The position numbers and the translations under genes were made by a program. Below, one piece after another: positions 1 through 10,008 of a stretch of 61,100 nucleotides of DNA. Source of the DNA: Caenimonas sedimenti (GTDB taxonomy: Bacteria > Pseudomonadota > Gammaproteobacteria > Burkholderiales > Burkholderiaceae_C); the NCBI RefSeq assembly GCF_007833165.1, contig NZ_VOBQ01000026.1, forward strand, positions 1 to 61,100, read 5' to 3'. Each line of letters starts with the position of its first letter. Position 1 is the stretch's first letter. The notes beneath the pieces are model-generated. The model was not told where the DNA came from. It ran no database searches and was given only the letters and a program-made list of their open reading frames with translations.

Positions 1-3000
1 GCCAACGTGGTGAGCGCGGTGATCACGCTGACCAACGCGGTGGCCGGAGACGTGCTGTCGGTGCTGGGCTTGCTGCCCGCGGGCATCGTCGCGAACCTGG
101 TGGGCAACGTGCTGACCCTGAGCGGCTCGGCCACGCTGGCGAGCTACGAGACGGCGATCGAGCAGGTGCGGTTTGCCAACAGCGGAGACAACCCGGGCAA
201 CACGGCGCGGGTGATCAACGTGGTGGTCAACGACGGCACGGGCAACAGCAACACGGCGGTGGCCACGATCAGCGTCACGCCCTTGAACGATGCGCCGACG
301 CTGGACCTGGACGCGAACAACTCCAGTGGCGCCGCCGGCAACAACTTCACGACGAGCTACACGGAAAACGGCCCCGGTGTCGCCGTCGCGGACACCGACA
401 TCTCGATCGTGGATCCCGACAACACCAACATCGCCAGCGCGACCATCACGCTGACGAACGCGGTGGCGCTGGACGTCATGTCCGTGTTCGGCGTGCTGCC
501 GGCCGGCATCTCCTCCAGCATCGTCGCGGGGGTGGGCACCATCACCGTCACGCTGACCGGCTCGGCAACCCTGGCGAGCTACCAGACGGCCATCCAGCAG
601 GTGCGTTACTCCAGCACCAGCGAGAACCCGAGCACGACGCCGCGCACGATCACCGTCGTGGTCAACGACGGCACGGCCAACAGCAACACGGCCACGACCA
701 CCGTCAACGTCGCCGCCGTCAACGATGCACCGGTTGGCGTCGCCGACGCGCGCACCGCGGTGGAAGGCACCACGACCGTTCTCGCATCGGTGCGCACCAA
801 CGACACCGACGACGTGACGGCACCCGCGTCCCTGACGGTCGTCCAGTTCTCGACGGATGGAACCACCCCGGTCTTCGTGAACGGCTCCAGTTCCGTCACC
901 ACGACCCTGGGTGGAACGGTCGTGATGAACACCGACGGCACGTTCACCTACACGGCGCCGCCGCACCAGGACCACCTCCCGCCGCCGGCCTCCAACATCG
1001 ACACCTTTGTCTACCGGGTCAGCGACGGTTCCCTGACCGCCACAGCATGGACGACGGTCAGCATCACCATCACCGACACCGGCCCGACGGCCGTCGCCGA
1101 TGCGGACAGTGTGGTCCGGGGCACGACCATCACCGGCAACGTGATCACGGGTGCGGGCGGCGCGACCGCCGACATCGCGGCATCCGATCCGCTGTCCGTC
1201 CTCACCACTGTGTCCTTCGTTTCCGGTGCGACGTTGATTTCCACCACCGGGACTCTCGCCACGAGCCAGGTCTTCACGACCAGCACGGGCGTGCTGACCA
1301 TCTCGCAGGATGGCGCGTATTCCTACCAATCCACGGCGGCCGCGCCCGTGGCCGTGCGCACGGTGGCGGCCAACCGGACGGCAGCCCAGTGGGAGACCGA
1401 CCTCGGAGGAACCGCCCTTCAGGTGAAGGCACTGGATGGCACGACACCCTGGGTCGGAGCGTTGCCGACATCAGGACTGAACACGGCCGCCGGAACCGCC
1501 GGCGTGGTGACCACCGTGACCGCTCTCGGCATCGGGGTCGAAACCGGCGGCGGCACCGGGAACACAGATGCATTCCGCATCCAGCCCGACGACTACCTGA
1601 TCCTCAACCTGGACACGCCCAGCAGGAACACCACGCTGACGTTCGACGCCCTGGGCGCAGGGGAGGACGCCGTCTGGTACGCGTTCAACGCAGCCGGCGG
1701 CCTGGTCAGCCAGGGCCTGTTCAGTGCCACCACCACCGGCCAGATCCAGACCAACACCGCGTTCCAGTACATCGTCCTTAGCGCGGGCGCGGGCGACGCG
1801 TATTCGCTGAACGGCATCCAGGCCTTCCCGCCGATCAACCCGGTGGTCTTCAACTACACCGTTTCGGACGATGACGGATCGCTCTCGGCCACCACGCTGA
1901 CGGTCGATACGTCGCTGGGCGTCGCGGCCTTGCCGGACACGGGTACCGTCTACGAAGCGGGGGTCGCCACGGGTTCTTCCCCGGGCGGAGTGGCGACGCC
2001 GGCTGTCGCCACCGGCAACCTGCTGAGCAATGACGGCATCAACGGGACGACGACCATCACGGGCGTCACGGGCGCCACGTTCGCCGGCGGTGTGTATACC
2101 CTGACCGACGCGGTCGGCACCTTGCAGGTGTGGTCGGTGGCGGGGGGCGGCCACGTGGCCGGTGACTACGTCTACACGCTGACGGGCCGCACGACCGAGG
2201 GCAGCAACGACGTCCTCAGCTTCACCTACACGATCACCGACACGGCGCCGGCCCCGGACACCACGTCGTCCGCGACCCTGTCGATCAACGTCGTCGACGA
2301 CGCTCCGCTGGCCACCAATTCCAGCACGCAGATCGCGCAGGCCGATGCCGCCGCCTACGAGATCGTCCTGATGCTCGACGTCTCCGGCAGCATGACTGCA
2401 AGCGGCCTGGGGGAAGTGCGTCTCGTCGATGACAACGGCAACGCCGTCGAATCGAATCGACTGGCGCTGGCAAAGGCCGCCATGATTGCCCTGGTGGAAG
2501 AGTACTTCGCCCAAGGCAGCCAGGTGGCCGTCAAGCTCGGCTCGTTCTCCACGACCGCCACGATCCTGAACGGCGGAGTCGCCTACACCAGCAAGGACAC
2601 GCTGATCGCCGCCATCAACGCCTTCACGGCCGGCGGCGGAACCGAGTACGACAACGCACTCGATGCCATGCGCGGGGCGTTCACGAGCGCCTTCCCTGCG
2701 GCGCCGCCGAGCTCCACGATCTCGCGCGTGGCTTACTTCCTGTCGGACGGCGTTCCGAGCACGACCGATGTGACACTGGACACCGCGATCGCGGCGTACC
2801 TGGGTGAGGCCGACGACACGGATGGCACCGGCTTCAGATCCTTCGCGGTCGGCCTGGGGAATGGCATTCCCAATACCAGCTACCTCGATCGCGTCCACAC
2901 CGTGGATTCCAACCAGGACGGTCTCGAGGACGCCGCGATCATCGTCCCCGACCTGAACCGGCTCGAAGAGACCCTGCTGGCCACGGTGCCCACCGCCTAC

Positions 3001-5658
3001 AGCGGCAGCGTGGGCGGCACCGGCGGCGCCAGCAACGTGACGTTCGGCGGCGACGGGGGTTACATCGGCTACCTGGAACTCATGCTCGACAGCGCCGACG
3101 TCGGGACGGCAGTGGACACCCTGGTTCGCTTCCTGTTCAACGGCACGAACTCGATCTCGATCGACCCGTCGACGCCCGCGCCCTGGATCAGCGGCTTTCC
3201 GCTCGCGAGCAGCGTGCTGACCCTGGACAGCGCGCAAGGCTTCACGCGCGGCAACCTGATCTTCGATTTCAGCACGGGCGCCTATACCTACTACACCGGC
3301 GTGCTCGCCGTCGAAGGCGAAACGTTCGACCTCGGCTTCCAGGTGGTGGATGCGGACGGCGACACGGCCGTGGCCTCGCAGACCCTGCAGGTGATCGACG
3401 GTGCTCCCATCGCGCGGTCAGACTACGACACCTTGTCGGCGAAACAGAGCGTGTTTTCGGGCAACGTCATCAACGGCATCGGCACCGATGGCGGCGTGAC
3501 CGAGATCGTCGGCGATTTCGCCGCTGCGTCGGTCTCCAAGGACTCCATCATCGACGGCGCCGACGTCGTCTCCATCACCTTCCGCGGCCAGGTCTTCGAC
3601 TTGACGACGGTGCGGGCCATGGCGGCCAACCCGGGCGCGGCTGGCGGCTTCTACAGCGTGGATGCCGCCGGCCGGCTGACCTGGTTGCCCGTGGCGCCGG
3701 TGGCCAACAAGGTGGTCGCGCCCGCGCCGGGGGTGGATGACGGTGTGGAGCAGGCGGACTTCAATGCGCAGAACATCGTGGTGACGGCTTACGACGATGC
3801 TGATGCGGGTACCAACACAACCCCCCCGCACCCATTCGTGACGGCCGGATCCGCGGTGTCGGGCCTGAGCGCGACGGCAATTGGAGGCACACTCACGGGC
3901 GCGGTGCGCTACCGCGGAGCCAACGCAGGCAACAACAACGACGGCGTCGGCGTGGAACAGTCCGGCAGCAGCAACAATGCGGATCGTATCGAGGAGAGCG
4001 AGCACCTGCTGCTGAACCTCAACGCGAGCAGCCGGGCCACCCAGGTCACGCTGACCGACCTGGGCAACGGCGAGGTCATGCAATGGCACGCCTACGACGC
4101 CGCGGGCGCCTGGGTTGCGAGCGGCATCTACACCGGCGCTTTGTCCGGAGGCCTGGTGGTCGCCCAGACGATCACCATCGAAACGGAGACGGCTTTCCAG
4201 TATCTCGCCTTCACCGCCGGCACCGGCGACAACTTCCGCATCAACGGCGTCAACGTGACACGGGCGACGGAAGGACTGATCTTCGACCGGGACGGCTATT
4301 ACCAGTTCACGCCACCCGCGGCGCAGTCGGCGGCACCTCCGGCGGCCGCCGCGACGACGCTCGCACTGACCGCCGCACCCGGGGCCGGCACGGGCGTGAC
4401 GATTGAAGGGTACACCCGACTCGGCAACCTGACGGGTGCGCCCGACTCCACGGTGAACTACAACGCGAACGGCGCGGGCGTGGCCGGCGGCGGTGGCGGC
4501 AATGACCTGGATGACCTGGAAACGCTGGTCATCACATTCGCGCGTTTGCAGCATCCGAGCGGCGTCCAGAACGTCGTCATCGACGTGACAGACGCGGCCA
4601 GCAACCTCGGCGGCACGGATGCGCTCACCTATTCGGTGTACGACATCAGCGGCAACCTGCTCGGCCAGATCTCCACGCCGAACGAGACGCCGTTCCAGGT
4701 TCCGGCAGAGTTCAGCAACATCGGGCGCATCGAAATCGAGGCGAACAACGGGGCCGACGCACGCATTGGAAGCATCTCGTACCGCAGCATCACAGGTTCG
4801 GCCGGGGGCGGAACGGCCTATGCCCCCGAGGTCATCAGTTACACACTGCGTGACGATGACCTCACGCCAGACCTCTCGAGCGCCAACCTGACACTCCAGA
4901 CCGTCAGCGACCAGCAGGCAGGCGGAACCGGCAACGACACGCTCACCGGGGGCGTCCTCAACGACTACATCGGCGGTGGCGCCGGCAACGACACGCTCAG
5001 CGGCGGCGCGGGTTACGACCTGGTGCGTGGCGACGACGGCAACGACACGCTCAATGGCGGTAACGAAGCCGACCGGCTGTTTGGCGGCGCAGGGACCGAC
5101 GTGGTGAACGGCGACGATGGCAACGACCAGCTGCGCGGTGACGAAGGCAACGACACGCTGAACGGCGGCAACGGCACCGACGTGCTTTACGGCGATGCGG
5201 ACAACGACACCCTCGATGGCGGTGCCGGCGCCGACACGCTGTACGGGGGTACCGGCAATGACACCCTCTTCGGTGGTGCCGCCGATGGCATCTCCGACGT
5301 CTTCATCTGGGAGCTGGGCGACCGGGGGAACAAGGGGTTCCCGGCGGTGGACACCATCACGAGCTTCAACAACGCCAATGGCGGTGCCGGCGGCGACATC
5401 CTCGACCTGCGCGACATCCTGGTCGGGGAGAGCAATGGCGGCGGCACGGGCGGCAACCTCGACGACTTCATCCATTTCTCGGTGTCGGGCGGCAACACTC
5501 GCGTCCACATCAGCTCGGTGGGTGAGTTCTCCGCCTCATACAGCAGCACGCGCGAGGTGCAGACCATCGTGCTGCAGGGCGTGGACCTCGTCGGTGCCAA
5601 CACCGACCTTCAGATCATCCAGGACCTGCTGACGCGCGGAAAGCTGTTGACGGATTGA
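1..5658 (+). CDS. Giant RTX/VWA adhesin, type I secreted (5' end outside window)
   Basis: The reading frame is open from the first base, so the N-terminus lies outside the window; 1885 codons are visible (numbered here from base 1). Seen: cadherin-like repeats of about 120 residues in codons 1-240, each ending in an NDAP motif; further bacterial Ig/VCBS-like modules; a von Willebrand A domain from about codon 785 to 1000 with the MIDAS motif DVSGSM at 793-798; glycine/aspartate nonapeptide RTX repeats (GGxGNDTL type) at about 1641-1763; and a C-terminal region of about 120 residues resembling the type I secretion target domain. Known for such proteins: calcium-dependent folding outside the cell after export by an ABC/HlyD/TolC channel, with roles in attachment and biofilm (LapA-like). 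The TolC gene follows 86 bp downstream. Two to three copies of an unnamed beta-rich module also occur (see findings). Family call is firm; the ligand is unknown. Confidence 0.9.
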   Translation, partial: ANVVSAVITLTNAVAGDVLSVLGLLPAGIVANLVGNVLTLSGSATLASYETAIEQVRFANSGDNPGNTARVINVVVNDGTGNSNTAVATISVTPLNDAPTLDLDANNSSGAAGNNFTTSYTENGPGVAVADTDISIVDPDNTNIASATITLTNAVALDVMSVFGVLPAGISSSIVAGVGTITVTLTGSATLASYQTAIQQVRYSSTSENPSTTPRTITVVVNDGTANSNTATTTVNVAAVNDAPVGVADARTAVEGTTTVLASVRTNDTDDVTAPASLTVVQFSTDGTTPVFVNGSSSVTTTLGGTVVMNTDGTFTYTAPPHQDHLPPPASNIDTFVYRVSDGSLTATAWTTVSITITDTGPTAVADADSVVRGTTITGNVITGAGGATADIAASDPLSVLTTVSFVSGATLISTTGTLATSQVFTTSTGVLTISQDGAYSYQSTAAAPVAVRTVAANRTAAQWETDLGGTALQVKALDGTTPWVGALPTSGLNTAAGTAGVVTTVTALGIGVETGGGTGNTDAFRIQPDDYLILNLDTPSRNTTLTFDALGAGEDAVWYAFNAAGGLVSQGLFSATTTGQIQTNTAFQYIVLSAGAGDAYSLNGIQAFPPINPVVFNYTVSDDDGSLSATTLTVDTSLGVAALPDTGTVYEAGVATGSSPGGVATPAVATGNLLSNDGINGTTTITGVTGATFAGGVYTLTDAVGTLQVWSVAGGGHVAGDYVYTLTGRTTEGSNDVLSFTYTITDTAPAPDTTSSATLSINVVDDAPLATNSSTQIAQADAAAYEIVLMLDVSGSMTASGLGEVRLVDDNGNAVESNRLALAKAAMIALVEEYFAQGSQVAVKLGSFSTTATILNGGVAYTSKDTLIAAINAFTAGGGTEYDNALDAMRGAFTSAFPAAPPSSTISRVAYFLSDGVPSTTDVTLDTAIAAYLGEADDTDGTGFRSFAVGLGNGIPNTSYLDRVHTVDSNQDGLEDAAIIVPDLNRLEETLLATVPTAYSGSVGGTGGASNVTFGGDGGYIGYLELMLDSADVGTAVDTLVRFLFNGTNSISIDPSTPAPWISGFPLASSVLTLDSAQGFTRGNLIFDFSTGAYTYYTGVLAVEGETFDLGFQVVDADGDTAVASQTLQVIDGAPIARSDYDTLSAKQSVFSGNVINGIGTDGGVTEIVGDFAAASVSKDSIIDGADVVSITFRGQVFDLTTVRAMAANPGAAGGFYSVDAAGRLTWLPVAPVANKVVAPAPGVDDGVEQADFNAQNIVVTAYDDADAGTNTTPPHPFVTAGSAVSGLSATAIGGTLTGAVRYRGANAGNNNDGVGVEQSGSSNNADRIEESEHLLLNLNASSRATQVTLTDLGNGEVMQWHAYDAAGAWVASGIYTGALSGGLVVAQTITIETETAFQYLAFTAGTGDNFRINGVNVTRATEGLIFDRDGYYQFTPPAAQSAAPPAAAATTLALTAAPGAGTGVTIEGYTRLGNLTGAPDSTVNYNANGAGVAGGGGGNDLDDLETLVITFARLQHPSGVQNVVIDVTDAASNLGGTDALTYSVYDISGNLLGQISTPNETPFQVPAEFSNIGRIEIEANNGADARIGSISYRSITGSAGGGTAYAPEVISYTLRDDDLTPDLSSANLTLQTVSDQQAGGTGNDTLTGGVLNDYIGGGAGNDTLSGGAGYDLVRGDDGNDTLNGGNEADRLFGGAGTDVVNGDDGNDQLRGDEGNDTLNGGNGTDVLYGDADNDTLDGGAGADTLYGGTGNDTLFGGAADGISDVFIWELGDRGNKGFPAVDTITSFNNANGGAGGDILDLRDILVGESNGGGTGGNLDDFIHFSVSGGNTRVHISSVGEFSASYSSTREVQTIVLQGVDLVGANTDLQIIQDLLTRGKLLTD

Positions 5659-5744
5659 GGGCCCGCGGGTCAGAGAGTGCCGGGGCGCGGGCGGCCGCCC
5701 GACCCGGCGAGTGTGCGGATCAGAAAAAAGTGGAATACGACGAC

Positions 5745-7751
5745 ATGCACGAAGAAACAGTTCTCCACCCGTCCAGGACGGGCAGCCGCTCCCGCAGCAA
5801 ACGGGCGCTGGCATTGCTGGTTTGCGGCTCGATGGTGCTGGGCGTCGCCCCGGCCCAGACACCCGCGGCGGCGCCTGCCCAACGCGCCGCGCCGGCGATC
5901 GCCAGCGCACTGAACGAGCAACCGCTGACCTTGCGCGAGGCCGCCCAGATGGCGGTGCTGAAGAACCCGGAGGTGCTGGCCCGCTGGCACACCGTGAAGT
6001 CCGCCGAAGGAGAGCGCGACGCCGCCAAGGGCGGCCTGTACCCCAGGGTGGACCTGTCGGCGTCCACGGGGCCGGAGCGGCGTTCGGAGGTCGACGGCCG
6101 CTACAGCCGCAGTTGGGCGACGCTGTCCCTGACGCAACTGCTGTACGACGGGCTGGCCACGATCCGCGAGGTGCGCCGCCTCGACCACGCGACCCGCGTG
6201 CGTGTCTTCGAGCTGATCGGCACGTCCGAAGGCATCGCCCTGGAAGCGGCACGGGCCTACTTCGACGTGCTGCGCTACCGCGAACTGGTGCAGCTCGCCG
6301 AGGAAAACTTCATCGAGCACCGCACGGTCTACACGCAGACGGATGACCGGGTCAAGGCGCGGGTGGCGCGTGCGGTCGACCTGGAGCAGATCACCGGCCG
6401 CCTGGCCCTGGCCGAGGCCAACCTGCTGATCGAAACCTCGAACCTCCATGACACGACGGCGCGCTTCCAGCGGATCGTCGGGCGTTTGCCCTCCCGTGAG
6501 ATGCCCGTGCCGGCTTACCTCGCCCAGGGGCTGCCGACCGACCCCGCGACGGCGCTCGCGAAGACGCACGAGCTCAACCCCTTCGTGCTGGCCGCCATCG
6601 AGAACGTCCGTGCCGGCCAGGCGGCGCTCGAGACGCGCGACAGTGCCTACCAGCCCCGCTTCGATTTCCGGGTGAAGCGCGACCAGGGGCGCAACCTCGA
6701 GGGCGTCGCGGGCAACTCCAATGCGACGGTCGCAGAGATCGTGATGAACTGGAACCTGTTCAACGGCTTTGCCGATCGCGCGCGCGAGCGCCAGTTCGCC
6801 GAGCAGCTGAACATCGCCAAGGATGTCCGCGACAAGACCTGCCGCGACACCCGCCAGACCACGACGATCGCCTACAACGACATCGTGAAGCTGCACGAGC
6901 AGCTCGAATACCTCAAGGCGCACGAAGGCGCGCTGAGCAAGGCGCTCACCGCTTACCGCCTGCAGTTCCAGATCGGCCAGCGTTCGCTGCTGGACCTGCT
7001 GGACACCGAGAATGAGCGGTTCCAGTCGCGGCGCGCGGTCGTCAACGCCCAGCAGGACCTGAACATCGCCTACGTCCGCACCCAGGCAGGCATCGGCACG
7101 CTGCTGCCCGCGCTGCAACTGGCGAGGCTGGATACGGCGATGGACGAAGAGATCCGCGCCTGGACCGCCGGGGCCGACGCCGCGCAGCAGTGCCCGGCCG
7201 AACCGGTCACCGTGTACGCGGTGGACAAAAATGCCCTGGTCGCGCGCGCGTTGCAGCAGGCGGCTCGCATGCCGATGCCGCTGGGCCCCGCCACGGGGCC
7301 GGCCGGGCCGGGAGCCGCCACGGCAGCACCCAGCGCTCCCGCCGCCGTCACTGCGCAGGCAGCGCCAGTGCCGGCGCCGGTTGCGCCGGCCGCCACCGAC
7401 CAGGCGGTGCGCAACGCACTGGAGGCCTGGCGCGCTGCCTGGGCCAGCCAGGACATCGCGACCTACCTGCAGTCCTACGCCCCCGACTTCGTGCCCCCGC
7501 GCGGCACGCGCGACGCCTGGGAAAAGCAGCGCCGCGACATCATCGGCCGCGCTTCGGGTGTGAGCATCGCCCTGGAAGGCGTGACGATCGCGCCGGACAA
7601 GGACCGCACTACGACGTCGTTCGTGCAGGTCTACCGTTCCGCCAGCTACCAGGACAAGGTGCGCAAGACGCTCGTCTGGCGGCTGATCGATGGCCGCTGG
7701 AAGATCGTCCGGGAAACATCGGAAGCGGCGGCCGAGCTGCCGCCGAAGTAA
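5745..7751 (+). CDS. TolC-family outer-membrane protein with C-terminal NTF2-like domain
   Basis: Predicted outer-membrane exit duct for the adjacent adhesin (AggA/LapE/TolC type). The ATG at 5745 is chosen because it gives a good signal peptide (basic SRSRSKR followed by a hydrophobic stretch ending in APAQ); the frame is open upstream to the adhesin stop. From about residue 60 to 480 the sequence has TolC character: LTLREAAQMAVLKNPEV near the start, coiled-coil-rich repeats and the FNGF and LLDLLDTENE motifs. After a proline/alanine linker (about 520-560) comes a region of about 110 residues (EAWRAAWASQDIATYLQSYA and onwards) resembling an NTF2/SnoaL-like fold. Ordinary TolC proteins are about 450-500 residues, so this 668-residue protein carries an extra domain. 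It sits directly behind the adhesin gene; ABC and HlyD partners are not in view. Confidence 0.87.
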   Translation: MHEETVLHPSRTGSRSRSKRALALLVCGSMVLGVAPAQTPAAAPAQRAAPAIASALNEQPLTLREAAQMAVLKNPEVLARWHTVKSAEGERDAAKGGLYPRVDLSASTGPERRSEVDGRYSRSWATLSLTQLLYDGLATIREVRRLDHATRVRVFELIGTSEGIALEAARAYFDVLRYRELVQLAEENFIEHRTVYTQTDDRVKARVARAVDLEQITGRLALAEANLLIETSNLHDTTARFQRIVGRLPSREMPVPAYLAQGLPTDPATALAKTHELNPFVLAAIENVRAGQAALETRDSAYQPRFDFRVKRDQGRNLEGVAGNSNATVAEIVMNWNLFNGFADRARERQFAEQLNIAKDVRDKTCRDTRQTTTIAYNDIVKLHEQLEYLKAHEGALSKALTAYRLQFQIGQRSLLDLLDTENERFQSRRAVVNAQQDLNIAYVRTQAGIGTLLPALQLARLDTAMDEEIRAWTAGADAAQQCPAEPVTVYAVDKNALVARALQQAARMPMPLGPATGPAGPGAATAAPSAPAAVTAQAAPVPAPVAPAATDQAVRNALEAWRAAWASQDIATYLQSYAPDFVPPRGTRDAWEKQRRDIIGRASGVSIALEGVTIAPDKDRTTTSFVQVYRSASYQDKVRKTLVWRLIDGRWKIVRETSEAAAELPPK

Positions 7752-7761
7752 TTCCAGCCCG

Positions 7762-9399
7762 CTAGCCCGGCTGCCGCAGCTTGAAGCGCTGCAGCTTGCC
7801 GGTCTCGGTGCGCGGGAGCGCGGCCACGAACTCGATTTCGCGCGGGTACTTGAAGGGCGCGATGGTCGCCTTCACGTGTTCCTGCAAAGCCTTGACCATG
7901 GCAGCATCACCGGCGTGGCCGGGCTTCAGCACGCAGAAGGCTTTCACGATCATGCCGCGCTCGTCGTCGGGCTGCCCGATCACGCCGCATTCGGCCACCG
8001 CCGGATGCTTCAGCAGCGCGTCCTCCACCTCCGGGCCGCCCACGTTGTAGCCGGCCGTGATGATCATGTCGTCGGCCCGCGCCTGGTAGAAGAAATAGCC
8101 GTCGGCGTCCTGCAGGAACGCGTCGCCGGGGTAGTTCCACCCGTCCTTGACGTAGTTCGCCTGGCGCGCGTCGTCCAGGTACTTGCACCCGGTCGGGCCG
8201 ATGACGGCCAGCGAGCCGATGGTCCCGCGCGGAACTTCACGCCCTTCGTCGTCCACCACCCGCGCCGTGTAGCCGGGCACCACCGTGCCGATCGCGCCGC
8301 GCTTCACCGCATCGGGCGCGGACGAGATGAAGATGTGGAACATCTCGGTCGCACCGATCCCGTCGAGCATCTCGAGGCCGCTGGCCTCTTTCCACAACTG
8401 GCGCGTCGCATCCGGCAGGCCTTCGCCCGCGCTCACGCTCAGGCGCAGCCGCCCGATGCCGTGTTGGCGCGCGAAGGCCGCCGCCTGGCGGTAGAAAGTG
8501 GGCGCGGTGTAGCAGATGGTCGCGCCGACCTCGTTGATCGTGCGCACCAGCGATTCAGGGGTGTAAGGCGCTTCGGGGAAATACACGGAGGCGCCGGCCC
8601 ACATGGGGAACAGCAGCATGCCGCCGAGGCCGAACGTGAAGGCGAGGGGGGGTGAGCCGACCACGATGTCGTCCGGCGTGGCCCGCAACACGTGGCGCGG
8701 CCAGGCCTCGCAGGCGGCGAGCACGTCGCGGTGGGTGTGCACCGCGGCCTTCGGCTTGCCGGTCGTGCCCGACGTGAAGGCCAGCAGGGCGATGTCGTCG
8801 GCGGAGGTCGGGCAGGCCTCGAAGCCGCCTTCCTTGGCGGCGGCCCGCACAGCCAGCGAACCAGGGGCGTCGGGAGAGTTGAAAACGATCACGTCGCGCA
8901 GGACCGGGCGATCCCGCCGGGCGAGTTCCAGTTCCTCCAGCAGCTTCGCATCGCAGAGCGCCAGCGCGGGCTGGGCCTTGTCGATGATGTCGCCGAGTTC
9001 GCGCGCGCGCAGCAGCGGCATGGTGGCCACCGCGATGCCGCCGGCCTTGACGACGGCCAGCCAGGCCAGGGCCATGCCAATGGAGTTGCCCCCGCGCAGC
9101 AGCACGCGATGCCCCGGCACCATGCCCAGGTCGTCGACCAGCACGCGGCAGATGCGGTCCACGCGCTCGCGGACGTCGGCATAGCTGAGCACGATGCGCG
9201 CCGATCGCAGCAAGGGACGCTCGCCCCAGCCCTTCGCGGGCGCCTTGTCCAGCAACTCGCCCACCAGGTTGCACGCGCCGACAATGCGAAGTTCGGGCCG
9301 CTCGTAAACCATCCGCGGCCAATCGCCCGGAGCCGGCAATCGCTCATGAACGAAGCGATCCACCTGCGCGGAAGGCACGTCCGTGGCCTGCGCCGTCAT
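7762..9399 (-). CDS. Benzoate/2-aminobenzoate-type CoA ligase (AMP-forming)
   Basis: An adenylate-forming enzyme of 545 residues that activates a carboxylic acid to its CoA thioester in the cytoplasm. The phosphate-binding motif TSGTTGKPK is at about residues 209-217, the adenine-binding GATEMF follows at mid-protein, and the C-terminal catalytic-lysine motif is ETGKLQR. Overall the sequence resembles 2-aminobenzoate- and benzoate-CoA ligases rather than fatty-acid enzymes, but substrate cannot be fixed from sequence. Its start codon overlaps the stop of an upstream MarR gene (ATGA), so the two are translated together. That pairing suggests substrate-responsive control, typical for aromatic-acid catabolism (inference). 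Confidence 0.85.
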   Translation of the reverse strand: MTAQATDVPSAQVDRFVHERLPAPGDWPRMVYERPELRIVGACNLVGELLDKAPAKGWGERPLLRSARIVLSYADVRERVDRICRVLVDDLGMVPGHRVLLRGGNSIGMALAWLAVVKAGGIAVATMPLLRARELGDIIDKAQPALALCDAKLLEELELARRDRPVLRDVIVFNSPDAPGSLAVRAAAKEGGFEACPTSADDIALLAFTSGTTGKPKAAVHTHRDVLAACEAWPRHVLRATPDDIVVGSPPLAFTFGLGGMLLFPMWAGASVYFPEAPYTPESLVRTINEVGATICYTAPTFYRQAAAFARQHGIGRLRLSVSAGEGLPDATRQLWKEASGLEMLDGIGATEMFHIFISSAPDAVKRGAIGTVVPGYTARVVDDEGREVPRGTIGSLAVIGPTGCKYLDDARQANYVKDGWNYPGDAFLQDADGYFFYQARADDMIITAGYNVGGPEVEDALLKHPAVAECGVIGQPDDERGMIVKAFCVLKPGHAGDAAMVKALQEHVKATIAPFKYPREIEFVAALPRTETGKLQRFKLRQPG

Positions 9400-9872
9400 G
9401 CCACCGCCTCCTGGTGCCCGCCGGCGTGGTCTTTCACCTTGCCGAGCAGGCGATGCAGCGTGGCGATGTCCTTTTCGCTCAGGCTGGCGAAGGCCTCGAC
9501 GATCCAGTCTTCGTGCTGCCGGGCCATCTCATGGAACTGCTTGCGCCCTTTCGGCGTGAGGCGAACCCGGTAGGCGCGCCGGTCACCCTCGACATCGACC
9601 CGCTCCACCAGGCTCTCGGCGACGAGCTGGTCGGTGATGCCGGTGACGTTGCCGCCGGTGACCATCATGCGGCGCGACAGTTCGTTCATCTTCAGGCCGG
9701 CCGGTGAACGTTCGAGCTGCGCCATCAGGTCGAAGCGGGGCAGCGTCGTGTCGAAACGCTCGCGCAACCGGCTGCGTACCTGCTTCTCCACGAGCTGGGT
9801 GCAGGTGAGCAGGCGCAGCCACAGGCGCAGGGCCTCGGGGTGCTCGCTGTGGGCGCGCGCTTCCATGTCCAT
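9396..9872 (-). CDS. MarR-family transcriptional regulator
   Basis: A 158-residue winged-helix regulator. The ATG at 9872 (MDMEARAHSEHPE) is chosen over upstream in-frame codons because it gives a normal MarR length and because an operator-like repeat lies just before it. The central segment LSRRMMVTGGNVTGITDQLV is the recognition helix region and VDVEGDRRAYRVRLTPKG is the characteristic wing. It overlaps the CoA ligase by four bases (ATGA). MarR proteins with ligase partners usually repress their own operon and release DNA on binding the acid or its CoA ester; here that is inference from context. Confidence 0.9.
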   Translation of the reverse strand: MDMEARAHSEHPEALRLWLRLLTCTQLVEKQVRSRLRERFDTTLPRFDLMAQLERSPAGLKMNELSRRMMVTGGNVTGITDQLVAESLVERVDVEGDRRAYRVRLTPKGRKQFHEMARQHEDWIVEAFASLSEKDIATLHRLLGKVKDHAGGHQEAVA

Positions 9873-9895
9873 CGGGGATCCTTGGTTCCTGGGAT

Positions 9896-9908
9896 CTAAA
9901 TAGTTTAG
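9896..9908. promoter_or_regulatory. Inverted repeat, candidate MarR operator
   Basis: CTAAA-TAG-TTTAG is a perfect 5-bp inverted repeat with a 3-bp spacer, 24 bp upstream of the marR start in the divergent region with cfa. Position and size fit an autoregulatory MarR site; this has not been tested. Confidence 0.5.
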
Positions 9909-10008
9909 GCCTGAATCAAATGCTGTCAACCCGGCGTCCACCGGCCGGCGGCTGAGGTAGCGATGTCGTCCTACAGCCGCGGTACGCGGCCAGCCGCAAG
10001 AATTTTGG

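Noticed and set aside
1471..3237. Long open frame on the minus strand inside the adhesin gene
   Set aside because: Antisense to repeat-rich coding DNA with the adhesin domains clearly on the plus strand; composition is that of a high-GC shadow frame.
4920..5290. Short tandem DNA repeats, considered as a CRISPR or satellite
   Set aside because: They are in frame and encode RTX calcium-binding nonapeptides.
5659..5744. N-terminal extension of the TolC gene to the adhesin stop
   Set aside because: The extension has no signal peptide; ATG 5745 gives a proper one.
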